A stretch of 64,000 nucleotides of DNA from Dendrolimus kikuchii (GCA_019925095.2 CM034407.1:5851210-5915209); one strand, 5' to 3'; shown: positions 30,870 to 42,879, counted from the first letter of the stretch. Made by a program: numbers and translations. Notes: generated by a model from the letters alone, not told the origin.

Positions 30870-31165
30870 GTGTTCGTGACTTTACACCATTAGGCGGTCC
30901 CGACACCCTTCTAGGGGCCGAGGGGGACACCCCCACACAACCCCTTGACATTTGGGGTGTCACACCCAGTCTTTGTTTTTTTACACAAACATATACTTAT
31001 AAGGTGGGTATAATGTTGTAAATGTTTCATAAATAAAACAGAGTAAATTATTCTATGTTACATCAAAGAAAGTAGTCAAAGAGCGTGGTATCACACCGGT
31101 TGAGTCAGTCCTAAGAGCTGAAGCTAGATAATGATTCCAGCTTCCAGCATGGTTCTATCGCATAC
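30870..31165. other. GC-richer intergenic segment plus a dispersed repeat
   Basis: 30890-30975 is rich in G/C runs ('CCGAGGGGGACACCCCC', a local palindrome). 31080-31165 repeats the family seen at 895-1070. No gene is seen. Confidence 0.4.
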
Positions 31166-31268
31166 GTAATCATGTTTTAGAACTTTTGTTACAAATAATA
31201 GATCTTCTAATGTACTTTCTGTTTTTCTACTGTTTTCTCCTTTACAACATATTTATTAACTCAAGTAG

Positions 31269-31731
31269 CAATGGCGTAGCTTGCCTTAGACGGGCTCTGT
31301 ATCAAAATGTGTTGGGGGGCCCAAAGGAAGGGTAAAGATTTTTTTAATAAAAGAAACAACAAATGCTCGAATTGAATTTAAATAATTATATATTGATTAT
31401 AAGTTATTGCTTATACTTAATGCTCTTAGAAGCTAACAGACAGAAAGATAGCCAAACGATTCAAATCAAAAATACACTTTTCTCGCCTTTTTTCAGGAAA
31501 GTTATTTATCAAATCATCCATAGCTGAAGACGATTACAGATTTTCTGCTTCTATCGACAATAATGACAAGTCTGATAGCCATTCCTGTTGGCCGAGCAGT
31601 TATTCTCAAAATTGTTATTAACCTATAAAAGATTGTTGATAACATTTTAAGAATTTTTGCTTACACACTTTCGGGACCCAAAGGGGCCTTGTATCATTGA
31701 TATGGCTGGTACGGTGGTAGCTACGCCCCTG
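31269..31731. mobile_element. Non-autonomous hAT-like element with 8-bp target duplication
   Basis: Ends CAATGGCGTAGCT and (reverse complement) CAGGGGCGTAGCT. Flanks TCAAGTAG (31261-31268) and CCAAGTAG (31732-31739) match in 7 of 8 bases. The same end sequence as 16085-17045 marks one family. It carries no transposase. Confidence 0.85.
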
Positions 31732-31736
31732 CCAAG

Positions 31737-32292
31737 TAGTCCTCTTTACCTTAAGGAACGATTTGCTTCCTTCGCCTTCTCTACTGCTCCCAATTTGCGC
31801 ACTGATACGTACCGTAAACTTGTGACATCTGCATACACGTCTTCTTTCTACGGTAATTCCTTTACAGTGCAGATTGTCGCACTTTGAAATGCGTTGCCTC
31901 GTAAAGTCAGAAAAGCCAGAACATTACTGATGTTTATGAATCTACTTAGGCAGCACTACCTTGCCTTAAACAACTATGCCTTAATTATCTATATACAATT
32001 ATTTAAGTGTTGTTATATTATATCATTACTTATTTACATTTATCAGTAAAATATATCTTATAAGTATGTATGTATAGATTTATAAAAAAAAATAATATAC
32101 CTATATATATTAAAAATCTATAAACATCTGAATTTGTATACCACCTATATCGCCAGATTAACATAGTCCTATAAGTTAGGATGCCTGGAAGAGATCGCTC
32201 TAAGCGATAAGGCCTAAAAATACTGTAATTAATGTATTATGTCTGTTATTTTGTTGAGTAATAAAGAGTTATATCTATCTATCTATCTATCG
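31737..32292 (+). pseudogene. Jockey-like LINE, C-terminus and 3' end (family J)
   Basis: 31737-31887 reads LKERFASFAFSTAPNLRTD then SFYGNSFTVQIVAL. A Trp codon has become TGA at 31885-31887, and the frame goes on NALPRKVRKARTLL, LLRQHYLAL. This is the typical end of Jockey/CR1-type ORF2. The J 3' segment and a (TATC)n tail (to 32292) follow. It explains the family J fragments elsewhere as 5' truncated copies of such LINEs. Confidence 0.8.
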
Positions 32293-32470
32293 TCTCATCT
32301 AATAAACGATTCATAGGTCATCCATAGGTCGCTGGTTCATATCCGGCTCGAAGGACCAATGTGCGGGACGCCACTTGGTGGGAATATAAACACGATATTT
32401 TGGCTACGTATTTATTTTACAACAAGCTGTGCTAGGATGGTAAATGTGTGCGCGATGTGGCGTCTGCTGG

Positions 32471-32503
32471 TGCTCACACACACACACACACCCACACACA
32501 CAG
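32471..32503. repeat. (CA)n microsatellite
   Basis: A CA run with one CCCA interruption. Confidence 0.9.
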
Positions 32504-32689
32504 ATCGCGGCAAGTTAAGTCCCGCGATCACGCTAAGTAAATGCCACAACAAAATAATGTTCGATGTGCATCGAACACTGCAAAACAGAATTTGAATGGG
32601 ATAAATGAGATGGTATAGCAGCAATAAGATAGAGGGATCAGGCAGAAGGAATGGTATAGAGATGATGGTATAGGGATGAAAGATGAAGG

Positions 32690-32870
32690 GGAGGGGTAGA
32701 GGGAGAAGTCGCCGATATTCTGTGAAAGCATAATATCACCCTCATCAAGTCGACTCATCGAGCGATACTCAAGATTCCGGTATGGCTCTACCACGTCAAA
32801 ATACCATTTGATAGAAAGTGGTTACCGTCGTTTATGAATATTTGCTAAACAAAAGGTGCCACCAATGTAA
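32690..32870. repeat. Diverged repeat fragments
   Basis: 32690-32795 resembles the family at 895-1070. 32807-32868 is a worn piece of family A ('GATAGAAAGTGGTTACCGTCG'). Confidence 0.5.
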
Positions 32871-32879
32871 AGAGGCAGT

Positions 32880-33930
32880 AAATACAATCATAAATAGATA
32901 GTAAATACGTGTAATTAAAGTTATTCTCAACTAATTATAAAACAACATCCTCAGACATAATTGGGTAGTATTATATCTAATTTTACATTAACTTTATAAT
33001 AAGCTGCTGCGAGATGTGAAAATGGCCGGCATCCTGCTCATCTTGTTTTCATAATAAGGGCATTAGCGATATTATTCCGTTCAACAGTACTATCTGTGAT
33101 ATAAATTATTAAGATACTCTGGCGGCGTCCCATCTTCCTGCCACTAGCAAGACAACCGGCATAGCTACTGCACAACCGGAGGCTCTAAAACGCGACAAAT
33201 ATTGATCCATCAGCAATGGCTACATATTTTCAGCTTTTGGGTCGAGACCCTAGGACCATGGGGGGCTTGAGGCGCGCAAGCTTTACCGAAACATACTCTG
33301 TATGGTAGATATCTCACGTGACCAAAAACACTACTATACTTCGCTTAATCTTTTAGGGATATTCCCAACTGACAGCGGTGTGTACATATAGTTTATTTCG
33401 CTTAGTTTTATAATAATTTATAAATGAAAAAATATAACTTGAATGAACTAAATATGATTTTAATTCAAAGGTGCTTTACCATAACAGCACACTTCCTAGG
33501 CGTATTAATATTACAACACGAGCAAAACTTAAATGCGTGTTTGAAGCTCGTACACGTCATTGCACAAACACAATTATAAGGTTCAAGATACTGAGACATG
33601 AAAGTATTGCGCTCTCTCTGGGCTGCTATCCGAACTCGCATGCTATCTCTCTTGTACAACACAGATGCAATAAACTTAACATCTGACTGGACCTGCGCAA
33701 ACTCAGAAATCAGAAATCAGAAATAAACTCATAAAACTAAGTTCACTCGAAGCGCATATAAATTTTGCGTTTACTGTACAGCGTAATGCCTCGAGTACAT
33801 TATGCCCATTCAGTGATGTGACGTAGGTTTGGAGTAAAACTATATGTTTTGTGTAACTTTAAATCTACATCTGTAAATTACAGTGCAATGATAACAGTTA
33901 CCTAATTTCAGTGCGTTGATTTCAATATAA
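32880..33930. other. Unannotated intergenic sequence
   Basis: No supported gene. Short frames at 33465-33690 overlap on both strands and show no family resemblance. Confidence 0.5.
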
Positions 33931-33934
33931 CAAT

Positions 33935-34351
33935 ACATACATAACTTCACGCCAGTTCCCTTGCGGGGTAGGCACGAACAACAGAGCGCCATTCAGGCTT
34001 ATTCTTACACACCTCACTTGCTTCTTTGACATTCATAACTCTTGTCATGCACGCTCGTCTGTTCTTAAGGCTCCTGACATCACCTTCTGCTAGTACACGA
34101 TCAATTTAATCATGGAAGGTGTATCGTGGCCTTCCACGACTTCTGCATCCATCCACTTTTACATTGTATATCTGTTTAGTCATTCTTTGATCATGCATTC
34201 TTTCCACATGCCCGAACCACCGGAGCATTCCTTTCCTTACCTTCACCCCGACACTCTCTTTCAGACCAACTCTCTTTCTTACTTCGGTATTACGAACGCG
34301 GTCCGCGAGCGTCACTCCGCAGATTTTGCGCAGTGCTCGCATCTCGACCAA
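33935..34351 (-). pseudogene. Family L LINE, C-terminal fragment
   Basis: Minus strand: EMRALRKICGV, MLRWFGHVERM, then a stop (CAA to TAA) in FHDQIDRV at about 34108, and the remaining codons to RAYPARELA. The (ATAC)-type tail is at 33935. It is truncated at its 5' end at 34351. Confidence 0.85.
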
Positions 34352-34379
34352 TATAACAATAAATTATACAAATACAAAA

Positions 34380-34640
34380 TATTTATAAACTACAATTTCT
34401 ACAACAGGGAGCCGGAAAGTGGCGAAGGAACCGGGCAGCGCGAGTATAAAACATTTGTTGACTATATGACATTCACGCTACCCACTTCTCTCGTCACTGC
34501 TGCTGTGGGCGGGCAAACATTATTGACCAATATGCAGCCATATTGCTCATTTTCACGACAAACGCAGACGAAGTTGTGGACAGCCGCTGTTAATGCAATA
34601 TGTACGCATAAAGATACCTTATATACGTAATATTTTATCC
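34380..34640 (+). other. GC-richer segment with TATA-like motif
   Basis: AGTATAAAACATTTG at about 34443 follows a GC-rich stretch ('GGAACCGGGCAGCGCGAG'). It could be a promoter or part of an unrecognised element (LTRs of this window have a similar motif). No downstream gene is seen. Confidence 0.25.
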
Positions 34641-35900
34641 GAAGATTGTAATAAAAAGTAAAAAGATCGCCAAGAATAAATATATGAAGCTCTAATTATT
34701 GTCAGTCAGTCAAAACCTATCCGACAGTTGCGGTCCCTACATTATAGGGGCAAAGGCTCGCTACCAGATTACCACTTACACGGTAGCTGATTTAGGGATG
34801 GACCGTGTAAAAAAATAAATATACAGTTATCGATATTTTGTTCCACTTCAGTTTCAAGGCCGAATATCAAATACTATGCTGCATTTTTATAATTTTTATG
34901 TATAAATATTTAAAGTATAAAGAATCCATAGTAGCTTGGTGGCAATGCACTCGTATTTTAATGACGTGGAATTTAATTTTAATCTTAGTCAGAAAGCATA
35001 CGCCGTTTAGTCTGTCTGAATTAATATACAAGTTATTTTAATGGTTATCAAAGTTATCATAAGTATTTATTAAATGGAGTCTAATTATAAATACATATAC
35101 TTCGTTCGCACACTATTTATTCTCTTGACGTTTAATATATGTAAACAAACTTTGTAAGTTGAAGATGAAAAATCAGAGCCCTAATATATTTTACAATTGC
35201 ATATTGCTTAAATAATGCGGAGGTAAATAAAATGTGTTTGTAATATATGTACCTACACAATGAAGAAGCCAGGTGGTGTATACTGCTAAGAATAAAGCAA
35301 AATTGAGCAAATACTTAATAGTTTAGTTGACAGCCAAATACACTGCGATATTTGTTAACATCTTACAAAATATCGCAGCCTCATATATTTTACACGAGCC
35401 TAGATATGTAACTCCTTACGACGTCATAAGTAGATATAAGTAAATTAAGTCATATGACGCTTGAATTCTCTGATCTCCCAGAGGACCTGCAATCAATGTA
35501 CAAAAACAACCATAAATCGATCAAATATAATCTGAAAATATTCTATATTGATTCCCAAAGCGGATCTTCAGGCTCGCATGTGCAGACATGGGACTAAAAC
35601 AGAACTATATACTAGAATGACGATAACAATTCCTCGCCTCTGCTAGTATTTTTTGATATAACAATATTCTGTAAATTCATTTTTGAAAATGGCACCATGT
35701 ATCATAATCCAATGTATTCTACACGACTCTCTGCGGCACGAATAAGCGCATCAGGTTTCTGTGCCACAGTCGAATGTGTTTTAAGGAACATGAATGTAAG
35801 CATAATAGACAATAATTTAAAAAAAAAATAGTGCGGAGACTTAATACTAATTCCTGGGGCCGAGCGACCTGGCAAAGGCGAGAAAACAATCCACAAACAG
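34640..35900. other. Unannotated AT-rich intergenic sequence
   Basis: No gene or defined repeat. Small AT-rich open frames only. Confidence 0.5.
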
Positions 35901-35904
35901 GTGG

Positions 35905-36027
35905 TCACGCCACATTTACAATAAATTTGTCAAGAGGCCTCTACGTGTAGGCCTTCCCATGGCACGCAAGCCCTTGAAAAGTCCGGGCCATTTTTATGGC
36001 CCGTGGTCTTCAGAGACATACAAGATC
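35905..36027 (-). repeat. Family B fragment
   Basis: The minus strand reads the start of family B (CTTTCAAGACCACGGGCC-like through 'CTACGTGTTGGC') and stops after about 120 bp. Confidence 0.75.
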
Positions 36028-36289
36028 AATGTGCCTATATGAATAATTTCTAAAAGTATCGATATCGACATAAGTCAACCTTATAAGGATTGCGAGCAAA
36101 ATTATCGGTAGTCCTCGCATCCACGTAATAACAGGCGCGGCGCGAAGCTACGCACACGCAAGGACCCGCGGAATTATGTGCTCCTCTGTTGTTGGATTTT
36201 ATTTAACTTTCTTGGAGGTAATATTAACTAAAAAAAACTTAATCAGTAATAAATAATGAAATTGTGAAACAAACGCCCTTCTTGTTATT

Positions 36290-36484
36290 TAACAAAATCA
36301 ATCGCTGTTCATTAATCTCAATACAACTCAAAAACAGTTTGACCGTTTTTAACATTTTTTTTATGCGTGTTCGAGTCGCCCCCGGAATGGCTTAGATTCC
36401 CAACTGGGTCGGGTAGGTGGCGCTGAAATAGGGTTTTAGATTTTTATTTTTTCAGACCAGGACAAGGTTTGCCAGGCCTGCTAG
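36290..36484 (+). mobile_element. Helitron fragment, group H1, 3' half
   Basis: It ends CTAG/T at 36481-36484 after 'GGACAAGGTTTGCCAGGCCTG', and shares 'GGTGGCGCTGA' with the full H1 copies. The 5' end is lost. Confidence 0.65.
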
Positions 36485-36699
36485 TTATAATGAAAATGAA
36501 TGTTGTCTACGCTTTGAATCCCGCCACAGGGGTTTAATTTTTTTTTGTCTCTGGCAATTTTGTTTTTACTTTTCACTTCTAATTTTTGTCAGCTACGAAA
36601 TAAATGCTGTTAAAAGTTCCTTTTTTATATCAATTTAAACCAGAAATACTTATCCAAATAAACGAGTATCGCAAAATTAGGAGACTCCGTAACAAATGT

Positions 36700-36900
36700 A
36701 TTTATTTTAAAATGGAATCTTACAGATTACTTATTAAAAGTCATGAGATAACCACCGCTTCCAAAACAGTTTTAGTTATTATTAAAGGAGAAGAAGCGGC
36801 GCAACAAATTCCCCAGCAACATATTTTTACTTCATTATTGTTATGCATATACATTCGTGGTCTCATAAATATTTTATTAAATTAAGCTATAGCGTGTTAT
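36700..36900 (+). mobile_element. LINE segment E
   Basis: 'GGAGAAGAAGCGGCGCAAC' and 'CCCCAGCAAC' as at 12890. The matching J segment is found beyond the LTR insertion, at 37452-37716, so the LINE was split. Confidence 0.65.
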
Positions 36901-36904
36901 ATAC

Positions 36905-37352
36905 TGTTACGAGTTAGCGGGATTCGAATCAAAATGCCGTTAGAATTATTATAGAGTTTATTAGAACTATACAAACACGTATAACACAGGTACAAATATA
37001 ACCCAACACAACAAATCCAAACGTAATGCAGAAGGTCGTAATTCAATAAAACGCGCATTTCTGAATGTACACACGTCACGCCCGTATCGTAGTCGTCGCT
37101 CAACTGACTCCTCTCTCCCTCAGGCCGTCGTTTTATGCTCCACAAATGCAAATGTGCCCGCCCGGCAACGTCGCCACAGTTTCCTAGAATTAGCTTGTAA
37201 CACCTTGCTAATGAGTGAGTACAATAGGACAATAGGCTGTTCTCCACTAGAAACGTAAGCCAATAAATAAGTGGACAAAAGAAGACGATCATAAAAGGAT
37301 TACAATTAGTTCAAATGCCGACAAGTAATAAAATGTGCTTCTACAGATCTGT
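36905..37352 (-). mobile_element. LTR of a retrotransposon, minus orientation
   Basis: Minus strand matches the solo LTR at 47596-48049: CACATTTTATTAC, AACAGCCTATTGT, a TATA-like GCATAAAACG, then 'GTACCTGTGTTATACG', TTCTAATAAA-type signal and the end CTCGTAACA. The 5' few tens of bases are diverged or lost. The open frame across it is not coding. Confidence 0.75.
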
Positions 37353-37451
37353 ACATGGAATTTGTACCTGTGTTATACGTGTTTGTATAGTTCTAATAAA
37401 TTCTATAGTAATCCTAACGGCATTTTAATTCGTGTTCTGCAACTCGTAATA
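37353..37451 (+). mobile_element. 3' part of the same LTR, plus orientation
   Basis: It begins 'TTTGTACCTGTGTTATACG' and ends CTCGTAATA. It lies head to head with the minus LTR, so the two form an inverted repeat with about 360 bp between the arms. Confidence 0.8.
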
Positions 37452-37716
37452 ATATGTTTGTATGTATTTAATTCATAAAGTAGTTAAAGTATGTGTATTT
37501 AATTGATAAAATATGTAGGTTAAGTATGTCTGCTTAAGTTTTATATAACAATCTGAACCACCTACATCTCCAGATAAGGTTAAATTGTTCCTTAAGTTAG
37601 GTTGCCTGGAAGAGATTGCTTTAAGTGATAAGGCCGCCTATTGTTTCTACCATGACAATATTGTAATCGAGCATTTTTGTAATTGTATATTTGGTGAGCA
37701 ATAAAGCGTTATCTAT
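37452..37716 (+). mobile_element. LINE segment J, 3' end
   Basis: 'GTTGCCTGGAAGAGATTGC' to 'GAGCAATAAAGCG' with a short tail. It continues the element begun at 36700. Confidence 0.75.
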
Positions 37717-37834
37717 TTTATAATAGACACAGATTTCTTTTTATCCTGGAAAATGGGATAATTTCCACGGGAGAGACCGGAATTTTTCCCTCTGGCAGTG
37801 ATTTGTTACATACCTTATATTAATTTATTTATAA

Positions 37835-38145
37835 TTAGCGGCCCCGGCAGACGTTGTCCTGCTCTGAAAATATTAAAAATCTAGGACTCGATCCCAGCGC
37901 CACCTACCGGTTCCAATTGTGGATTTAAACCATCCGGGAAACCACTCAAACACACAAAAACAAAATCACCAAAATCGGTCTAAGGTGATTAGGAGGATTT
38001 TAGAACCAAATCTCAAGGGATAACAGTATTCTATGCTCGTTTCCTGGTTCTCAGCTACCTCCCCATGAATTTTCAGCCAAATCGGTACAGCCGTTCTTGA
38101 GTTGTAAATAGTGTAACTAACCCAACTTTCTTTTATATATATAGA
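37835..38145 (-). mobile_element. Non-autonomous Helitron, group H1
   Basis: Minus strand: A/TCTATATATATAAAAG to CTAA/T, with the GCAGGAC/GTCTGC hairpin 11 nt before the end. It is near-identical in organisation to 27352-27654. Confidence 0.88.
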
Positions 38146-38149
38146 TTTA

Positions 38150-38670
38150 GTTTAATTTTAAGTATTTAGTTTAATTTATAATTTAGTTTTATTTTCTAAA
38201 GCTAGTACCTATTAAGAAATTATGTATTTTTTGTTTGTTTATTCTTTATGGCCGTGTGAATTAGAATTACAAAAAAAAAAGAAGTAACAGTCTGGTTTCC
38301 AAAGTCATAACTGCGACAATAAATATACGACCTAGCACTAGCGACCTACCACGAAAATATATAGTATAAGTAAAGCAGTAAATGACCTTTAATAAACTTT
38401 TCATGGCCCATATATTGATATCAGACACAAAGTAAAAACATAATAGCTCGTAAAAACCCTTTTAAAAGTGATTTAAACGATATAAAAGCTATTACATCAA
38501 TTTTATAAAATTGCCGTAAAGTGTGATCTGTTTTTATTATTTTGGGATCACTAGTATGTAAAGACATAGGTAGGCGTGTGTGTCATTTAATTAGCTCTAC
38601 AAGCCAATGGAAGCAATTAAATACATAGAATATGTTAGTAGATAATAAACAAAAAGAAAATATATAGTAT
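38150..38670. other. Sequence between two inverted Helitrons
   Basis: AT-rich, with no gene or repeat that I recognise. Confidence 0.5.
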
Positions 38671-38673
38671 AAA

Positions 38674-39007
38674 TCTATATATATATATAAAAGAAAGTCG
38701 TGTTAGTTATACTATTTATAACTCAAGAACGGCTGTACCGATTTGGTTGAAAATTGGTGGGGAGGTAGCTTAGAATCAGGAGACGGATATAAGACACTTT
38801 TTATCCCATTGTAACCGGTAGGTGGCGCTGAGATCGGGTTCTAGAATCCTCGTAATCACCTGGAGCGGTTTTGGTGATTTTGTTTTTGTCTGTTTGAGTG
38901 TGTTCCCGGATGGTTTAGATTCGCAATTAGAGCCGGAAGGTGGCGCTGGGATCGGGGCCTAGATTTTTATTTTTTCAGAGCAGGACAACGTCTGCCGGGG
39001 CCGCTAG
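38674..39007 (+). mobile_element. Non-autonomous Helitron, group H1, plus orientation
   Basis: A/TCTATATATATATA at 38674 to CTAG/T at 39004-39007. Hairpin GCAGGAC-aac-GTCTGC (one bulged G) ends 12 nt before CTAG. It is the best-preserved H1 copy. Confidence 0.9.
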
Positions 39008-39029
39008 TGGTAAATAAATAGACAACTTA

Positions 39030-39450
39030 TATATAAGAGTATCATGACATACGACGCCGAGACATGGACACTGACAGCTAGACTGGTCGACAAATTCAAA
39101 GTCGCTCAACGGGCTATGGAGCGAGCTATGTTAGGTGTTTCTTTTATGGATAAAATCAGAAATGACGATATCCGAAAGAGAACGAAGGTAACCGACATAG
39201 CTCGCAAAATTAGCAAGTTGAAGTGGCAGTGGGCCGGTCACGTCTGTCGAAGGATCGACGGACGATGGAGCAAACAAGTCCTGGAGTGGAGACCACGCCT
39301 CGCGAACGTAGCGTAGGACGCCCGCCAGCCCGGTGGACTGACGACCTGCGCAAGATCGCCGGCAGGGGCTGGTTGAGGAAGATAGGAGACCGGGATATGT
39401 AGCGCGCACTTGGGGAGGCCTACGTCCAGAAGTGGATAGAGATTGGCTAA
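39030..39450 (+). pseudogene. RTE-like LINE, C-terminal fragment, one frameshift
   Basis: TYDAETWTLTARLVDKF, RAMERAMLGVSFMDKIRN, KLKWQWAGHVCRRIDGRW, VLEWRPR; then after a frame change near 39295 RSVGRPPARWTDDLRKIAG and EAYVQKWIEIG with one stop between. This is the end of an endonuclease-reverse transcriptase of the RTE type. An AAGAAGAAGATG tail follows. The family differs from L. Confidence 0.85.
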
Positions 39451-39464
39451 AGAAGAAGAAGATG

Positions 39465-39670
39465 TAATTTTTTTTTTATCCCGATTGCAGCGCCCCCCTC
39501 CGGGTTCAGTTACGAATCTAAATAATTCAGAAACCTATTCAAATACACACAAAATAGCGGGTGCTGCAAACGTTCTCCTGACCCGAAAAAAGAAGGATCT
39601 AGAATGTGATTGCATCGCCATCTACCGGGTCCAATTGTGAATCTGAATCATCCAGGGAACCCACTTAAAC
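39465..39670 (-). repeat. Helitron group H1 fragments
   Basis: Two pieces repeat the 'CCGGGTCCAATTGTGAATC' and 'CACACAAAATAGCG' type of H1 sequence in the minus sense. No ends are preserved. Confidence 0.5.
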
Positions 39671-40950
39671 ACAAACAAAATCAGCATACACTGTCACTAT
39701 CAGCATACAAAAGGCACAGGATTTGATATATGATAAAAAAGTCGCTGCAATGAACAAAGAACTAAGTAAAATCCGTAAACAACAACACAATAAACAAATA
39801 AAAACAAAAAACTATAATAATTTACATGTAAGCAAGTCGTAATGGCGAACCACCGCATACTGAATTCTTTTTATAAATAAAATTACATTTCTAAATAAAA
39901 ACCTCTAAGTGTCGGATGTATTTTCTAATTAAAATATGTATTTTGAATTTTGCAATTTTACCGCATATTTTAAAACACAAGCTGGTGCCAGATCGGGTTA
40001 TGAGTTGCTATTTCATCCAATACGTGTGGAAAGCCGCTGAGCGTAAGAGATAGTAATACAATGAATGCATGGCGCTTTCGACCTTTTACCAGCTAGTTTT
40101 TTTTAAGGTAGATTGTGGGGAATCTAACTAGTAAGATATTGATCGGATCGAGACTGGAACGAGACTGAACCGAGAACGGCATCATAGTGTGAATCGAGCC
40201 TTAGTATTCTTCTTCCAAAAAAAATGTAGTAAATGAGTATTAATAAATTAAAAAGCATAATGAATTATCATTTGAACATACAACATTATAACTTTAAAGC
40301 GATGATCTCTAAAGGGCTTATTGCTTACAAAAAGAAGGCAAAAAGATACCAATTTAGGATGGTTAGTTACCAAATCGATTTTCTTAGAACCTAAGTGTTG
40401 CTGTAATTTGGCTCGTGCCGCTAAATATATAATTTACTTGTTTCCTAGAATTATTTAACATTCTGTTTAGAGTATTATTGCTTTAATCTAACCTTTGGAT
40501 ATTGATAAAGAGGCACTTTATGCTTTAAGCTTTTACGTTGAGAGCGATCCCACTGTTCAACCAAATTAAATTCAATGTTGTGCGGTTTAATGTTGAAACG
40601 CTTGTACTTTGGAGTCCAGAGGCTATGAGTCTCTATAAAGAAAGACCTTTCAAAATGCCTAATAGAATCTTCAGGTGATCAGAGGGCTGATTCCTACTTA
40701 AGACAAGGTCAGAATGGCGATCAAGCGAACGATTTTTTTTTCCGTTTTTATTTCTGTTTTTTAATTTTTTATCTTTTTGTGATAATAAATTTCTTTATTT
40801 CCTTTTCTCTCTTATTTTATAAATTCTTATTCACTAATACATTTTTACTTATCTATTAGAAACTTATATTTCTTATTACAATATTTTGTCGTTACCGTGT
40901 ATATTACATAAACAAAATTTGGAAAAAACCTAATTGCTATCAACTTATAT
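39671..40950. other. Unannotated AT-rich sequence
   Basis: No gene is seen. A segment at 40605-40720 resembles one at 53270-53400 (a shared GAGTCTCTA/AAGCTTCTACAAAGA-like part), so a worn repeat is possible. Confidence 0.45.
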
Positions 40951-40952
40951 TA

Positions 40953-41278
40953 TCTCTATATATTAATACGTGAAGCAAAAACTTTGTACTCCTTTTTTAC
41001 GAAAATTGCACGGACAGGAGTATGAAATTTCGCACACTTATAGTTTATATAGAGAAGATGACGACGAATGCTAATATTTTTTTTAAATTATGCGTAAAAA
41101 ATACATCAAATCAATAAAAAAAATATTACACACACTACCACGTATTTAACACACACACGCATATATACTCTTTTGTTTATTGTTAAAGTCAAATTAACAG
41201 TGTAGCCTTGGCGAAATCCGTGATACAGTCTTTGACATTAATTATTATGGTCGAATTTCGACCACGGGCGACTATTAG
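40953..41278 (+). mobile_element. Non-autonomous Helitron, group H3
   Basis: A/TCTCTATATATTAATACG to TTAG/T (CTRR with C to T). A near-perfect GGTCGAA-T-TTCGACC hairpin stands 11 nt before the end. Confidence 0.85.
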
Positions 41279-41588
41279 TTTACATTAATATTAAATACAG
41301 TGTGAAAAGCAAAGATATTGCTATATTTATTATATATTAGCTATTCCTAATACATTTTTATATTTAAATGTTTTATGGGACAATTTTCGTTGTTGCTTTA
41401 CGAGTTATATATATATACATACTGCTGATGATGACTATCCTAGAATTACTGTTAGCCTATTACTACGGTTTGAACAATAGTTAGTTGCAAGACATTACTT
41501 GTTTTTAACAAAGAATATAGCGTTTATAATAACATTATCAACTAAGTATCTAGTGAAATGTATTTATTCGAACTGCAACAAGAAGCGA

Positions 41589-41909
41589 TTGTGTTTTTTT
41601 TTTTTTGCAGAAGATCAGCAGACAGGCAGACGGCCTACTTGATGGAAAGCGGTTACCATCGCCTATGGACATTTGCAACACCAAAGGTGCTACAAATGCG
41701 CTGCTGCTCTCTTAAGGTAGACTGGAACCTGGTCACTAATGCCGGAACACAACCCAAGGTTGTTATGGCGACATATTTTAGACCAGGGGTGGTAGCCATC
41801 CATTCGAGCAAATACCCTACCACCCGGCTGTGGGTTGTTAAGTCGCCTCTTACGACAGACCGCCCGGCCGCAGCAAATTGTATTCTTTCTCCGTTTCTGC
41901 ACGGATAAA
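41589..41909 (-). mobile_element. Family A retroposon, full-length
   Basis: From the complement of the A tail ('TTTTTTTTTTGCAG') to CTGCACGGAT. The internal sequence is close to 28449 and 52713. Confidence 0.88.
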
Positions 41910-42879
41910 AATTTGTTTGGAATATTTTTCTACAACATTAACACTTCTGGATTCTATACTTGATACTGATTACATACGCAAATTGTGCAGTGCTATATTT
42001 AAAGAGGAAAATAATATCTGCAGGTGGGTATCGAAATTATAAGATCATAAACAGCTTTATGAGGCAACGGTACTTAATTGTGTACTTTGATGTAATGATG
42101 GGCAGATCTCAGCATTGTTTCGACAACTCTCATCCGTATAGCGATCTATGATACCAGGACGTATTTGGGTATTTTTATCATGAAATAATATTAATAGTAG
42201 GTATACAGACAAAAAGAATACATTATATTTTCGATTGTAATGCTATATACATGTGAATTTTAAAGTTGGTCACTACTTTACAGAAATTGATCCTTATAAG
42301 CTATACTATGAGTTGGTGTAATAATACCATATGTGTTTGTTTTATCAAAATCAGCTGATTCGGTTTCTGACTAGGGTAATTGATTTTCAAAATTAATCTG
42401 GCGATGCCAGTTTAATTTTCATTAAAATTGGTCACGAAACTCATTTGAGAATTTTTCGATATCTCTTAGTTTCTGAATTGGTAATGGAAACCCACTTGAA
42501 ATATTTAGCCTGTTCAAATTAATTAATAACATTAACTTTGACATATAATGAACTTATTATATATACTTAAACGGACAGAAATGATCATTTAGTTAGGTAT
42601 TGTACCTAGGTACAGTGAAGGAAACCTATATTGTTTTCTACCTATAATTCCTTAAGACTATAAGTAGAACACTGAGCCTATATCATCGAAGTCAATGGGT
42701 AAGGTTGCTAGAAGGCTGGCTACGTTTTATCGTTGTATCGCCATACTGATCCGTTGTCCGAGGTACGAACCAGCCCTCTGATCTCCCGAAGGGTCAATAA
42801 ATCGTTTTGAAACTAATTGAAATACAATTAATATATTTTTTATTTACAATTTTGTTTACAATAATTTTTCACTTGCAGA
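41910..42879. other. Unannotated AT-rich sequence
   Basis: No supported gene. A small segment at 42760-42800 ('CAGCCCTCTGATCTCCCG') echoes 40680. Confidence 0.45.

Noticed and set aside
34112..34630. 172-codon plus-strand gene
   Set aside because: Its first part is the antisense of the family L LINE and the rest shows no family resemblance.
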